Source: Bacteroidia bacterium
GTDB lineage: Bacteria > Bacteroidota > Bacteroidia > Bacteroidales > Paludibacteraceae
Assembly: GCA_009929375.1 (NCBI GenBank)
Contig: SAAO01000010.1
Span: forward strand, 33,429-97,428
Direction: 5' to 3'
Length of the DNA stretch: 64,000 nt
The notes under the pieces were generated by a model. The model was given only the letters and a program-made list of their open reading frames with translations, searched no databases and was not told the origin of the DNA. Of this stretch, positions 1 through 9,949 are shown piece after piece. How positions within the stretch are numbered: position 1 is the first letter of the stretch; the number at the start of each line of letters is the position of its first letter. The position numbers and the translations under genes were made by a program.

Positions 1-1
1 T

Positions 2-1111
2 TCGTGGATTATTCAGAGGTCTGACGATCCGGATTGCCGACCTGATTCCATTTCATTACTCGTAAGCGATTCCATTTATAAACAACGTCTTTCCAAAATG
101 CCATGCGTGATGGAAATGCCGTTCAATAATTCTGTTCGCTCTTTTATAGAACTTTACACTGTACGCAAACGTCGTCAGCTTGAATATATGCTGGGAATGA
201 GCGATTATTACTTCCCTATTTTCGAACAGGTGCTGGCTGCTAATAATTTACCTCTTGAGCTTAAATATCTTCCTATCATTGAATCGGCTCTGAATACCAC
301 AATTGTCTCGCGCATGGGAGCTGCCGGTTTATGGCAGTTTATGATTGCTACCGGACGTATGTATGGCCTCGAAGTGAATACGCTGGTCGACGAACGCCTC
401 GATCCGATAAAAGCGACGCATGCTGCAGCTCATTTTCTGAAAGATCTTTACTCGATTTATGGCGACTGGCATTTGGTGATTGCAGCTTATAACTGTGGTC
501 CGGGCAATGTAAACAAAGCTATTCGCCGTGCTGGTGGAAAACGCGATTACTGGGCAATTTACCCTTACCTGCCTGCTGAAACGCGCGGTTATGTACCCAT
601 TTTTATTGCTGCAAATTATTCGATGCATTATGCCCACAAGCATAATATCTGTAAAGCAAAAGTGCAAATGCCTGTGATTACCGATACTATTATGGTGCGC
701 GAACGAATTCATCTTGAGCAAATTGCGTCAGTGCTGAATTTACCTCTTGAACAGGTCCGCTTACTCAATCCTCAGTACCGGAAAGATATAGTGCCTGGTA
801 ATATTAAGCCTTACTCGGTTTGTCTGCCACTGAATTATGCAAATACATTTATCGATAAATATGCCGATATTGTAAGCTTTAAAGCTGACTCGCTTGTAAA
901 CAACCGTCGAAGTGAAATTGAAATTGTACAGGCCGCACCTGTTTCGCCCGGTGGTTCGGGACGGGTAATTTACCACAAAGTGACTAAAGGACAGACCTTA
1001 GGTGGTATTGCTACCCGTTATGGCGTTTCGGTAAACAGCATTAAAAGATGGAATGGATTACGTTCAACTAAAATACAGGTTGGAAAACGTTTGAAAATAA
1101 TCAAATCTTAA
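2..1111 (+). CDS. Membrane-bound lytic murein transglycosylase (MltD-like, SLT domain plus C-terminal LysM), 5' end outside the window
   Basis: Frame is open back to base 2; SLT motifs (ESALNTTIVSRMGAAGLWQFM, AAYNCGPGNV) and LysM (YHKVTKGQTLGGIATRYGVSVNSIKRWNGL). Confidence 0.9.
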   Translation, partial: SWIIQRSDDPDCRPDSISLLVSDSIYKQRLSKMPCVMEMPFNNSVRSFIELYTVRKRRQLEYMLGMSDYYFPIFEQVLAANNLPLELKYLPIIESALNTTIVSRMGAAGLWQFMIATGRMYGLEVNTLVDERLDPIKATHAAAHFLKDLYSIYGDWHLVIAAYNCGPGNVNKAIRRAGGKRDYWAIYPYLPAETRGYVPIFIAANYSMHYAHKHNICKAKVQMPVITDTIMVRERIHLEQIASVLNLPLEQVRLLNPQYRKDIVPGNIKPYSVCLPLNYANTFIDKYADIVSFKADSLVNNRRSEIEIVQAAPVSPGGSGRVIYHKVTKGQTLGGIATRYGVSVNSIKRWNGLRSTKIQVGKRLKIIKS

Positions 1112-1123
1112 AACACCGTAGTT

Positions 1124-1444
1124 ATGGAAAAACTGTATTATTCCATTTCTGAAGTATCCGAAATTTTAGGAGTTAGTCAATCGAATCTGCGGTTTTGGGA
1201 AAAGGAGTTTAAACAGCTCAAACCCAAACGAAACGCTAAAGGAACGCGTTTTTATACGCAGGATGATATTGATGTGCTGAAAAAAATTATGTTTCTGGTA
1301 AACGATCAGCGTCTGACTCTCGAAGGTGCAAAGCGGCGTTTAGGCCAGCAACGCGATGTGGTTCAGAAACAGCAGGCTTTGTCCGACAGACTCAGAAAGA
1401 TACGTGCTGAATTAAAGGCTCTTGCAGCAGAACTCAATCATTGA
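1124..1444 (+). CDS. MerR-family transcriptional regulator
   Basis: N-terminal MerR HTH: YYSISEVSEILGVSQSNLRFWEKEF. Confidence 0.88.
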   Translation: MEKLYYSISEVSEILGVSQSNLRFWEKEFKQLKPKRNAKGTRFYTQDDIDVLKKIMFLVNDQRLTLEGAKRRLGQQRDVVQKQQALSDRLRKIRAELKALAAELNH

Positions 1445-1474
1445 ATACATTTTTGTAATGTTATTTTAATGAAA

Positions 1475-1505
1475 AGAAAGGAACCTTTCGGGTTCCGTTT
1501 CTGTT
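1475..1505 (+). terminator. Stem-loop (ggaacc...ggttcc) followed by T-rich sequence after merR-like gene
   Basis: aaaggaacctttcgggttccgtttctg. Confidence 0.5.
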
Positions 1506-1575
1506 TAAAACAGAAAAATATATTTACTCAATCCGGATGACCTCTTATTTTGGCCATTTATATATTAAGATTATT

Positions 1576-2637
1576 ATGAACAAAAAAATCATTTCTTTTA
1601 TTGTCATTGCTTTATTGGTATTCTCGCAATCGCTTTCAGCAAAGGGGAAACCCAAAAATGTTATTTTTATTATTGGTGATGGAATGGGGCTTGCTCAGAT
1701 TCATGCCGGAATGGTTGTGAATGGAAACAAACTCGAAATGGAAGCTTTCCGTCATATCGGATTGGTGAAAACATATTCGAACAGCCATTTTACTACTGAT
1801 TCGGGTGCCGGTGGCACGGCTCTGGCTTGTGGTGTCAAAACCAATAATGGCATGATAGGCATGGGGCCTGACTCTGTAGCTGTGGAGTCGGTTTTGCATT
1901 TAGCCGAAAAGAAAAATCTTTCAACCGGCGTGGTTTCGGCCTGTGCGGTAACTCACGCAACTCCTGCAAGTTTTGTTGCACATCAGATAAACCGAAATAT
2001 GTATGAAGAAATTGCAGCCGATTTTCTGAATACCGATATTGATGTGTTTATCGGAGGGGGACGAAACAATTTCGAAAAACGTGTCGATCAGCGCAATCTG
2101 TCGGCCGAACTAAAAAACAAAGGTTATAATGTAGCATATTCGGCCAAAGAAGTGAAAGCTGTGAAATCGGGTAAAGTGGCAGGTTTGCTATACCCTGAAC
2201 ACACTCCGGCTATGCCTGAGCGTGGTGATTATTTGCCTGAAATGTCGATGGCTGCTGTTGATTTGCTGGACGATAATAAAAAGGGATTTTTCCTTATGAT
2301 TGAAGGTTCGCAAATTGACTGGGCAGGACATGATAATGATGGAAACAGAGTGCCACTCGAAGTAATTGATCTTGATAAAACTATTGGACGCGTACTCGAT
2401 TATGCACGTCGCAAAGGCAATACACTTGTTATTGTAACAGCCGACCACGAAACAGGAGGTTTGACTTTACCTGATGGTAATCTGAAAAACAAAACCATAA
2501 AACCGGCTTTTAGTACAAAAAATCACTCTGGCGTAATGGTGCCTGTATTTGCTTTCGGACCCGGTGCTGAGGAGTTTACAGGTTTTATGGAAAATACTGA
2601 TCTTAAGAAGAAGATTTCCCGTTTGTTGAAACTTTAA
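1576..2637 (+). CDS. Alkaline phosphatase
   Basis: Signal peptide; NVIFIIGDGMG, TDSGAGGTALACGVKTNNG, TADHETGG motifs. Start moved to the ATG at 1576 that opens the signal peptide. Confidence 0.9.
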   Translation: MNKKIISFIVIALLVFSQSLSAKGKPKNVIFIIGDGMGLAQIHAGMVVNGNKLEMEAFRHIGLVKTYSNSHFTTDSGAGGTALACGVKTNNGMIGMGPDSVAVESVLHLAEKKNLSTGVVSACAVTHATPASFVAHQINRNMYEEIAADFLNTDIDVFIGGGRNNFEKRVDQRNLSAELKNKGYNVAYSAKEVKAVKSGKVAGLLYPEHTPAMPERGDYLPEMSMAAVDLLDDNKKGFFLMIEGSQIDWAGHDNDGNRVPLEVIDLDKTIGRVLDYARRKGNTLVIVTADHETGGLTLPDGNLKNKTIKPAFSTKNHSGVMVPVFAFGPGAEEFTGFMENTDLKKKISRLLKL

Positions 2638-2656
2638 TTCTCATAAATGATATTAG

Positions 2657-2711
2657 GAAACGGTTTTCTGAGATTTTCACTAAATGAGAATCCTGAAAAC
2701 CGTTTTTTTTT
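2657..2711 (+). terminator. Intrinsic terminator after alkaline phosphatase
   Basis: aaacggttttc ... gaaaaccgtttttttttt. Confidence 0.7.
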
Positions 2712-2717
2712 GATTGC

Positions 2718-3032
2718 ATGGCAAATATTGAAAAAGAAAAGCGCACTGTGGCACAAATGGTGCGTATATATTGTTTTCTGAAACATAAACAATCGCAGGG
2801 TTTATGCAGCGAATGCAGCAGTTTGCTGGCTTATTCGCACAAACGGCTCGATGGTTGTAAATTTGGCGACGAAAAGCCCGCATGCGCCAAATGCAGTGTG
2901 CATTGTTATCAACCTGCAATGCGTGAGCAAATACGCGTTGTAATGCGTTTTTCAGGGCCTTTTATGCCCTTTGTACATCCGATTGAAACAATAGAGCATT
3001 ATTTGCCTTATCTCTTTAAACAAAAGAAATAA
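2718..3032 (+). CDS. YgbA-type 'nitrous oxide-stimulated promoter' family Cys-rich small protein
   Basis: EKRTVAQMVRIYCFLKH...CSECSSLL.YSHKRLDGCKFG.EKPACAKCSVHCY pattern as in E. coli YgbA (recognised by eye). Confidence 0.75.
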   Translation: MANIEKEKRTVAQMVRIYCFLKHKQSQGLCSECSSLLAYSHKRLDGCKFGDEKPACAKCSVHCYQPAMREQIRVVMRFSGPFMPFVHPIETIEHYLPYLFKQKK

Positions 3033-3035
3033 AGA

Positions 3036-3545
3036 CTATTTTTTTGCGGGTAGTTTTTTGCTGCCGTTGAGTGAAAGGTATTTTACATTTTCGATGACAG
3101 CAAGGGCAGTCCTTGTTGCACCTGTGTATGCATCAGGTTTTATTGCGCCCGCCTTTTGTATCCGTTTTCCATTCCATGAATTGAAGAATCCCTGATCAGT
3201 AAGCATTTGTATGTACGATGGGGTTTCGTAATGTGATAGCAGAGCGACTTTTTTGATTATAAAGTTTTTATCGGTAATAATCATTACGGGTGTGGCATTA
3301 TTGTATCCGATAATCTGATTACAATACTCGCGGCTTGTCATTGCATAACCTATGGTTTTTTGTTTTACATCAAGTACTTTGTACCAATAATCATTAATCT
3401 CCTCTACTTTTATTGCTGTGGGGAATACTTCATTTACAACTTCTTTGTTTGATACCTGGTGCAGAACCATGCGATTCCGGCGTCCCTGCGCAGTCGACAG
3501 TACTGTGATGAATAATAACAACAGGATAAGTTCAGATTTTTTCAT
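3036..3545 (-). CDS. FMN-binding domain (NqrC/RnfG C-terminal-like) exported protein
   Basis: Signal peptide; DAYTGATRTALAVIENV resembles the (S/T)GAT flavinylation motif of FMN_bind domains. Confidence 0.7.
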   Translation of the reverse strand: MKKSELILLLLFITVLSTAQGRRNRMVLHQVSNKEVVNEVFPTAIKVEEINDYWYKVLDVKQKTIGYAMTSREYCNQIIGYNNATPVMIITDKNFIIKKVALLSHYETPSYIQMLTDQGFFNSWNGKRIQKAGAIKPDAYTGATRTALAVIENVKYLSLNGSKKLPAKK

Positions 3546-3559
3546 TTTTTTTGATCAGA

Positions 3560-3604
3560 TGAAAAACGGTTCGAACTGGTTCTGATACAGTCCGAACCGT
3601 TTTA
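3560..3604 (-). terminator. Hairpin terminator downstream of the DUF4270 gene
   Basis: aaaacggttcg...ccgaaccgtttt inverted repeat. Confidence 0.55.
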
Positions 3605-3637
3605 AGGTTTATACGAAATATAAGCTAAATTTTGTCG

Positions 3638-5047
3638 TCAGAATCCACTGTACACCATTTTCAGTTTCATGCGTTTCTCAGGATCAGGATGTGAGCCAGA
3701 ATAAATTTTAGTGGTACTCATTGTGTTCTGATGTTTTATTTCAATAATACTATTGCTGCCGTTGTAAGTTAACGAAACGGGAACAAGTATCATTTCAATA
3801 TCTCCGGTAATGTTCGGATTATTTTTGAATTTAGTTGAAATGAGCTTCGCCATATCGAAGCTATAATAAAAATTATACTTACTGGTGTCATCTTCATCGA
3901 GTTCGTATGATACAGAAGCTACAATGGCAGTGGTATCGGTTGGCAAAAGTCTTTTTCTGAAAAACTCTTCGTATTTCGATTTCTCAACCAGCAACAGATT
4001 TTTTGCCAAAGGCTGAGCAAGAGTGGTGTCTTTTACATCTGTCGCATCAATCCGCAGGGTTGCGCTGTTAATTATAAGTTTGCGGCCCGGCGTACTTATA
4101 CTGTTTTTAATCTGCTCAAGCGGAATTTTTATTTTTGTATAAATGTTAGCCGGCGACGAAATCAGATTGATTTCAGGTTTGTTGTCGTAATATGATTTTA
4201 CTTCGGCTTTCTTTGGTTGCTGAAAACGGTTTACCTGACGAACTTCAGGGCTTGCCGAGTAGTTTACATATGTTTTTACTACAGTGGGAACGGTATCGCC
4301 CGGCGCAAAATATTTATAGCTGAAATAATAACGCATTACGATACTTCGTACGTAAATCATACTGGCCGAACCAAAATCGGTCGTAATGTACATCCCGTTA
4401 AATAGTTTGTGAAATTTCGTCACGTTATTTTCAGTGTCCGACTCGTTGTCGTTGAAAACACGGGGTAACATATTGTCCGAAAAGCGTTTCACAAAGTCGG
4501 AACTAAGATTAAAGGCGATAGCAGTAGTGTCGCTACGTGGAATTACAGCATCTTTAGCTGTGAAAATTCGAGAACCAAGCAGCACTTTGTTAGCAGGATC
4601 GACATAATCGTCGGGTTTGATATTGCTTGAATATGCCTGGCTGTAGTTGAAAATATTACCACGATTCATTTCGTACACATTTACCTGCATAGGTGAATAC
4701 TTATCACCAAACCACGAGTAATAATACATGAAAAGTTTTATTGAGTCACCTTTTGATCCGGCGGGATATTCAAAATCCACAGGAGGCATAAATTGTGCAA
4801 ATATGTCGGCGTAAGTGGTACCCGTGTTCGATATATTGTCCACAAACGTACCCAAAAGGAATGAGTCGGGGCGCGAATAAATTGACTCTACCCAATAGTT
4901 TTCGCTGGTAAGGTCAAACGATCTGGCATCAACTATGATAGTATCGCCCGGAAGCTGTATGCCTGCTCCTATGTCGGTAATGTCATCGTTGCATGAAACT
5001 GCCAAAACGGACAGAAGAGTAACAATAAAAAACGATTTAAATTTCAT
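3638..5047 (-). CDS. DUF4270-type lipoprotein
   Basis: Lipobox (LAVSCNDD), length and position next to the GT5-like gene as in other Bacteroidota. Confidence 0.7.
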   Translation of the reverse strand: MKFKSFFIVTLLSVLAVSCNDDITDIGAGIQLPGDTIIVDARSFDLTSENYWVESIYSRPDSFLLGTFVDNISNTGTTYADIFAQFMPPVDFEYPAGSKGDSIKLFMYYYSWFGDKYSPMQVNVYEMNRGNIFNYSQAYSSNIKPDDYVDPANKVLLGSRIFTAKDAVIPRSDTTAIAFNLSSDFVKRFSDNMLPRVFNDNESDTENNVTKFHKLFNGMYITTDFGSASMIYVRSIVMRYYFSYKYFAPGDTVPTVVKTYVNYSASPEVRQVNRFQQPKKAEVKSYYDNKPEINLISSPANIYTKIKIPLEQIKNSISTPGRKLIINSATLRIDATDVKDTTLAQPLAKNLLLVEKSKYEEFFRKRLLPTDTTAIVASVSYELDEDDTSKYNFYYSFDMAKLISTKFKNNPNITGDIEMILVPVSLTYNGSNSIIEIKHQNTMSTTKIYSGSHPDPEKRMKLKMVYSGF

Positions 5048-5210
5048 GAAAGTTATATGTTTATGAAATCAGTATGGCAAATAATGTACGACAAGCCAAA
5101 GTATTACTTTTGTGCTTCAAAAGTAGGTCGTTTTTGTCTTGTTAATGCTGTTTGGAATGAAATAATTTGTTTTTTTAAGAAGAATTTTGATATCCTCTGA
5201 TTGTAACGAA

Positions 5211-6023
5211 TTACATCAGGCTGTCATAGAATCTGACATAATCATCGGCATAATCCTCAGGATCCTGAAATTCAAGGAATTTTGAGTTGTTTTCGCCAAT
5301 ATATTTCAACACTTCACTGTTTATGTTTTTGCTCGATTGAACGACTCCGTCCGAGAAATCAATCGCAAACCTGGTAAGTGCAGCGAAATCAAGTTCTTTA
5401 CCTTTGATTTTTTGTACATCCTCATCTTCAATGCCTTCGAGGCGCAGATTTTCGGCAAAACTGGGTCGGAATGGCTTTTTAAATTCATCGTCGAAAACAG
5501 AATATACTACTTTCGAATTTTTAAAAAACGGATCCTGATTATATGCTTTTTTGATATAAAGTGGTGCAAGAGCAGTCATCCATCCTTCACAGTGAATAAT
5601 ATCCGGTGTCCAGCGGAGTTTTTTCACTGTTTCCATTACACCACGTATAAAGAAAATTGTACGTTCGTCGTTGTCATCGTATTCTTCTCCGTTATCATCG
5701 GCTACAGTATTTTTTCGATGAAAATAGTCTTCGTTGTCGATAAAATAAACCTGCATGCGTGCAGCCTGAATAGAAGCTACTTTGATAATGAGCGGATGGT
5801 CGGTGTCGTCGATAATAAGATTCATTCCCGAGAGGCGAATCACTTCGTGCAGTTGATTGCGTCTTTCGTTTACAGCTCCGAATTTTGGCATGAAAGTGCG
5901 GGTTTCACGACCTCTGTCCTGAACAGCCTGAGGTAAAAAACGACCCATGTTTGCGATTTCCGATTCCGGTAAGTAAGGGAAAATTTCCTGTGAGATATAA
6001 AGAACTTTGTTAGCTTTTTTCAT
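5211..6023 (-). CDS. Glycogen/starch synthase catalytic N-terminal (GT5) domain protein, short Bacteroidota form
   Basis: KVLYISQEIFPYLPESEIANMGRFLPQAVQDRGRETRTFMPKFG...; 270 aa, no GT-B C-terminal domain. Confidence 0.8.
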   Translation of the reverse strand: MKKANKVLYISQEIFPYLPESEIANMGRFLPQAVQDRGRETRTFMPKFGAVNERRNQLHEVIRLSGMNLIIDDTDHPLIIKVASIQAARMQVYFIDNEDYFHRKNTVADDNGEEYDDNDERTIFFIRGVMETVKKLRWTPDIIHCEGWMTALAPLYIKKAYNQDPFFKNSKVVYSVFDDEFKKPFRPSFAENLRLEGIEDEDVQKIKGKELDFAALTRFAIDFSDGVVQSSKNINSEVLKYIGENNSKFLEFQDPEDYADDYVRFYDSLM

Positions 6024-6330
6024 GCTTTTATACGGGGACCAATAAAAATTTCAAATCAGTATGCAAAGATATATAAAAAAAATCGGATATACACAAGTTT
6101 TATCAGTTTTTTGTTAAGTGGCTTGTTTTACGGTGTTGATATACAGTGTTATATGAGTTGTGTAGATGGCGCGCTATATTATCTTATGTCTTTATTGTTG
6201 ATTATATAAACGTCTGAAATCTTATATGTTAAGTGTTTAATGTGTATGTAATCAATACTTTAATCTGAGATGCTGAATTGTATTATATGTTTTTAAGAGG
6301 GCTCAAAGTTTATTTCCGAATAAGTTTTCG

Positions 6331-6338
6331 TACTTTTG
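6331..6338 (+). promoter_or_regulatory. Bacteroidota -7 box TACTTTTG upstream of panC
   Basis: Match to TAnnTTTG. Confidence 0.5.
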
Positions 6339-6493
6339 CACTCAATTTTTTAAAATCAGATTTTGCACATGCAATGTATATTTATACTGTTGTGTGATTG
6401 CCTGGAGATTTATGAAAAAACAATACAAAAGATTTACTGTTTTATCAGTAGATATTTTGTATGACAATTGTCAAAAAAAATAATTTAAAGCGC

Positions 6494-7339
6494 ATGAAAA
6501 TAATTTCGGACCCCCGAAAGCTTCAGACTGAAATTGAAAATTTCAGAAAATCAGGCCTTAAAATTGGTTTTGTGCCTACCATGGGTGCATTGCACAGAGG
6601 TCATATAACCCTTGTAGAAAACTCTGTACGCGAGAATGATGTGACTGTAGTCAGCATTTTTGTGAATCCGACTCAGTTTAATAATGCCGACGATTTGAAA
6701 AAATATCCCCGCGATTTAAACAAAGATGCAGAACTGCTCAGCAATGCCGGTTGCAACCTTGTTTTTGCTCCCGAACCTGCTGATATTTACTCGGATAACG
6801 AACTCAATGAACGTTTTTCTTTCGACTTCGAAGGTCTCGATAAAGTGATGGAAGGAAAATTTCGTCCCGGACATTTCAATGGCGTTGTACAAATTGTAAG
6901 CAAACTTTTCACGCTTGTAGAGCCCCACAAAGCATATTTTGGAGAAAAGGATTTTCAGCAGCTGGCCATTATTCATCTTATGGTTCGTAAGATGGGCTTC
7001 AGCGTTGAAATTGTTGACTGTAAAATTGTAAGGGAAGAGAGCGGACTTGCTTTGAGCAGTCGTAACGAGAGATTGACTGCTGAACAAAAGGTGCAGGCTG
7101 CCCGCATTTCGGCAATTCTTTTTGAAAGTGTGAAGCTTGCCAAAACCAAAACGCCTGAAGAACTGCATTTATGGGTGCTCTTGCAGCTCGAAAAAGCACC
7201 GGGTTTGAAGGCTGAGTATTTCGAAATCGCAAATTCAGTGACACTTCAGACCCTCAAAAGCTGGGACGAACCTGCTGTGGGTTGTGTGGCTGTATTCTGT
7301 GGCGATGTGCGACTTATCGACAACGTCAGATATAATTAA
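6494..7339 (+). CDS. panC: Pantoate--beta-alanine ligase
   Basis: GFVPTMGALHRGHITLVE, FVNPTQFNNADDLKKYPRDL, YFGEKDFQQL, LALSSRNERLT motifs; start at ATG 6494 (MKIISDPRKL). Confidence 0.96.
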   Translation: MKIISDPRKLQTEIENFRKSGLKIGFVPTMGALHRGHITLVENSVRENDVTVVSIFVNPTQFNNADDLKKYPRDLNKDAELLSNAGCNLVFAPEPADIYSDNELNERFSFDFEGLDKVMEGKFRPGHFNGVVQIVSKLFTLVEPHKAYFGEKDFQQLAIIHLMVRKMGFSVEIVDCKIVREESGLALSSRNERLTAEQKVQAARISAILFESVKLAKTKTPEELHLWVLLQLEKAPGLKAEYFEIANSVTLQTLKSWDEPAVGCVAVFCGDVRLIDNVRYN

Positions 7340-7374
7340 TTCAAAAAAAAGAAAACAATCAAAACTAAAATACA

Positions 7375-7725
7375 ATGTTAGTAACCGTTGTAAAATCCAA
7401 AATCCATCGCGTAACCGTTACCGAGGCTAATCTTAATTATATCGGAAGCATTACGATTGATATGGATTTGATGGATGCTGCCAATATCATTGCAAACGAG
7501 AAGGTATCTATCGTGAACAATAACAATGGTGCACGATTCGAAACTTATGTAATACCCGGTGAACGTGCCTCGGGTGTTATTTGTCTCAATGGAGCTGCTG
7601 CACGATTGGTTCAGCCCGGAGATGTGATCATTATTATGTCGTTCGGAATGATGGAAATGGAAGAAGCCCGCAACTTTAAACCGGCTGTGGTTTTTCCTGA
7701 TACTGCTACCAATAAGTTGGTGTAA
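7375..7725 (+). CDS. panD: Aspartate 1-decarboxylase
   Basis: [23 protein letters not shown] (GS self-cleavage site), [20 protein letters not shown]. Confidence 0.96.
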   Translation: MLVTVVKSKIHRVTVTEANLNYIGSITIDMDLMDAANIIANEKVSIVNNNNGARFETYVIPGERASGVICLNGAAARLVQPGDVIIIMSFGMMEMEEARNFKPAVVFPDTATNKLV

Positions 7726-7792
7726 GCTTTTACCATTATTGGGCGCATAATACGTGTTTGCTGTGACCCACTTTGTTGTTTTTTTGCCGAAA

Positions 7793-7833
7793 TGACTTTT
7801 GACTTTCGTCTTTTGTCTTTCAACTTTTGTCTC
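7793..7833. repeat. Low-complexity intergenic repeat (gacttttgactttcgtcttttgtc...)
   Basis: Related strings (some inverted) near 27027-27085 and 63925-63945. Confidence 0.5.
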
Positions 7834-7841
7834 AATAAAAA

Positions 7842-8429
7842 ATGAAAGTAGTAATTATAAAATACAATGCAGGGAATATTCGTTCGGTGCTTTTTGCGCT
7901 CGAAAGGATAGGAGTCGAAGCTGTAGTGACCGACGATCACGACGAAATACGTTCTGCCGATCGCGTTATTTTTCCCGGAGTGGGCGAAGCTTCGTCGGCA
8001 ATGAAATATCTGAAGGAAAAAGGGCTCGATAAACTTATCGCGTCACTCACACAACCTGTGTTGGGAATTTGTTTGGGCATGCAGTTGATGTGTTCTTTCT
8101 CGGAAGAAAACAATACTGAATGTCTTGGTATTTTTGCAGAAAAAGTGAAGCGTTTTCCTGATAATGCAGGTTTGAAAGTGCCGCAGATTGGTTGGAACAA
8201 TGTAACACAGCTTCGTACAAAACTTTTCGATAGCGTTCCGGACAATGCGTATATGTATTTTGTACATGGCTATTATGTGGAAGATTGCGAAAATGCCATT
8301 GCACGCACCGATTATGCTGGAGTATACAGTTCGGCACTTCACAAGGATAATTTTTATGCTGTCCAGTTTCACCCCGAAAAATCAGGCGAAGCAGGACAGA
8401 AAATACTGGAAAACTTTATACAAATGTGA
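7842..8429 (+). CDS. hisH: Imidazole glycerol phosphate synthase, glutamine amidotransferase subunit
   Basis: GVGEASSAM, PVLGICLGMQLM (nucleophile Cys), AVQFHPEKSGEAG. Confidence 0.95.
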   Translation: MKVVIIKYNAGNIRSVLFALERIGVEAVVTDDHDEIRSADRVIFPGVGEASSAMKYLKEKGLDKLIASLTQPVLGICLGMQLMCSFSEENNTECLGIFAEKVKRFPDNAGLKVPQIGWNNVTQLRTKLFDSVPDNAYMYFVHGYYVEDCENAIARTDYAGVYSSALHKDNFYAVQFHPEKSGEAGQKILENFIQM

Positions 8430-8650
8430 TGATGTGATGATGAGTTGATGTGTTGATGTGATAATATGATGATGTGATGATTCGATTATCTCTTACAAAA
8501 CAAATATCTTATCAATCAATTACTAAACTGATCAACCAATCAACTAATCAACCATTTATCCAATCAACTAATTGACTAATCACCTTATCATCTTATCGCC
8601 TCATTACCACATCATCACATCAACACATCACCCCATTATCACATCAATAA
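8424..8650. repeat. Low-complexity repeat block with GATGATGTGATGA-type left arm and complementary CATCATCACATCAACACATCA right arm
   Basis: Readable imperfect inverted arms separated by (T)CAACTAATCA/ATCAACCA-type units. Confidence 0.8.
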
Positions 8651-8651
8651 A

Positions 8652-9782
8652 ATGACTTTTGAACTTCAACATAACGACCCACAATCGAAAGCGCGTGCCG
8701 GATTAATTACCACCGATCACGGGCAAATTGAAACGCCGATTTTCATGCCTGTGGGTACTGTGGCTTCGGTAAAAGCTGTGCATTTTCACGAACTTCGCGA
8801 GGATATCAAAGCACAGATTATTCTCGGAAATACTTATCATCTTTATCTCCGTCCGGGTATAGAAATTCTCGAACAGGCCGGAGGTTTGCATAAATTTAAT
8901 GGCTGGGATCGTCCGATATTGACTGATAGTGGCGGGTTTCAGGTTTTTTCGCTAACCGGAAACAGAAAACTCAACGAGGAAGGTGCCACTTTTCGTTCGC
9001 ACATTGATGGTAGCAAGCATTTGTTTACACCTGAACGTGCTGTGGAAATTCAGCGTTCTATTGGTGCCGACATTATTATGGCTTTCGATGAATGTACTCC
9101 CGGTGATGCCGATTACAATTATGCCAAAAAATCGATGGAACTTACGCATCGCTGGTTGGCGCGTGGCGTGAAGCATTTCGATGCTACAGAGCCAAAATAT
9201 GGTTACTCGCAGACTTTTTTCCCCATTGTACAGGGTTGTGTGTATCCCGATTTACGTCGTCAGTCGGCTGAGTTTGTGGCTTCACAAAACCGTGAGGGAA
9301 ATGCTATCGGCGGACTTGCAGTAGGTGAGCCTACCGAAAAGATGTACGAGATGATCGAAATTGTAAACGAAATTCTGCCCGAAAACAAACCACGTTATCT
9401 GATGGGAGTTGGTACTCCGCAGAATATTCTGGAAGGTATTGAACGCGGCGTGGATATGTTTGATTGTGTAATGCCAACCCGTAACGGTCGTAACGGAATG
9501 CTCTTTACATCGCAGGGAATCATGAATATGCGTAACGAGAAATGGAAAAACGATTTTTCGCCACTCGACGAATTCGGAACGTCCTATGTCGATCGTGTGT
9601 ACACCAAAGCTTATCTTCGTCACTTGTTTATCAGTAAAGAGCTGTTGGCCATGCAGATTGCTTCTATTCACAATCTGGCTTTTTATCTGTGGCTCGTGGG
9701 CGAAGCGCGCAAACATATTATTGCAGGTGATTTCAGTCAGTGGAAACGTGGTATGATTGAACAATTGGGGCGCAGACTCTGA
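8652..9782 (+). CDS. tgt: Queuine tRNA-ribosyltransferase
   Basis: ARAGLITTDHGQIETPIFMPVGT, LTDSGGFQVFSL, GIERGVDMFDCVMPTRNGRNGMLFT. Confidence 0.97.
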   Translation: MTFELQHNDPQSKARAGLITTDHGQIETPIFMPVGTVASVKAVHFHELREDIKAQIILGNTYHLYLRPGIEILEQAGGLHKFNGWDRPILTDSGGFQVFSLTGNRKLNEEGATFRSHIDGSKHLFTPERAVEIQRSIGADIIMAFDECTPGDADYNYAKKSMELTHRWLARGVKHFDATEPKYGYSQTFFPIVQGCVYPDLRRQSAEFVASQNREGNAIGGLAVGEPTEKMYEMIEIVNEILPENKPRYLMGVGTPQNILEGIERGVDMFDCVMPTRNGRNGMLFTSQGIMNMRNEKWKNDFSPLDEFGTSYVDRVYTKAYLRHLFISKELLAMQIASIHNLAFYLWLVGEARKHIIAGDFSQWKRGMIEQLGRRL

Positions 9783-9949
9783 TTTTTTGCTTTCGAACGC
9801 TAATGATTCGATAAATTGTGAAAAAATACTTCAAAAAATAAGTCACAATCAAAAATCTGATTACTTTTACACAAAATATCAGTCCGAGTATTTATATCAC
9901 TCTGATTTAGGCAGTAATATTGTTTGAAACTGAAAAATAAACTTTCCAT

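Noticed and set aside
5211-6023. Truncated/pseudogenised glycogen synthase
   Set aside because: The short GT5 N-terminal form is a recurrent, intact protein in Bacteroidota next to panC/DUF4270; no frameshift or downstream remnant is seen.
9282-9764. Long antisense ORFs (e.g. opposite tgt, hisH, carboxylase, pheT, sialidase)
   Set aside because: All lie opposite strongly conserved genes, lack family motifs and have Phe/His/Ile/Asn-rich shadow composition typical of reverse-complement artefacts.
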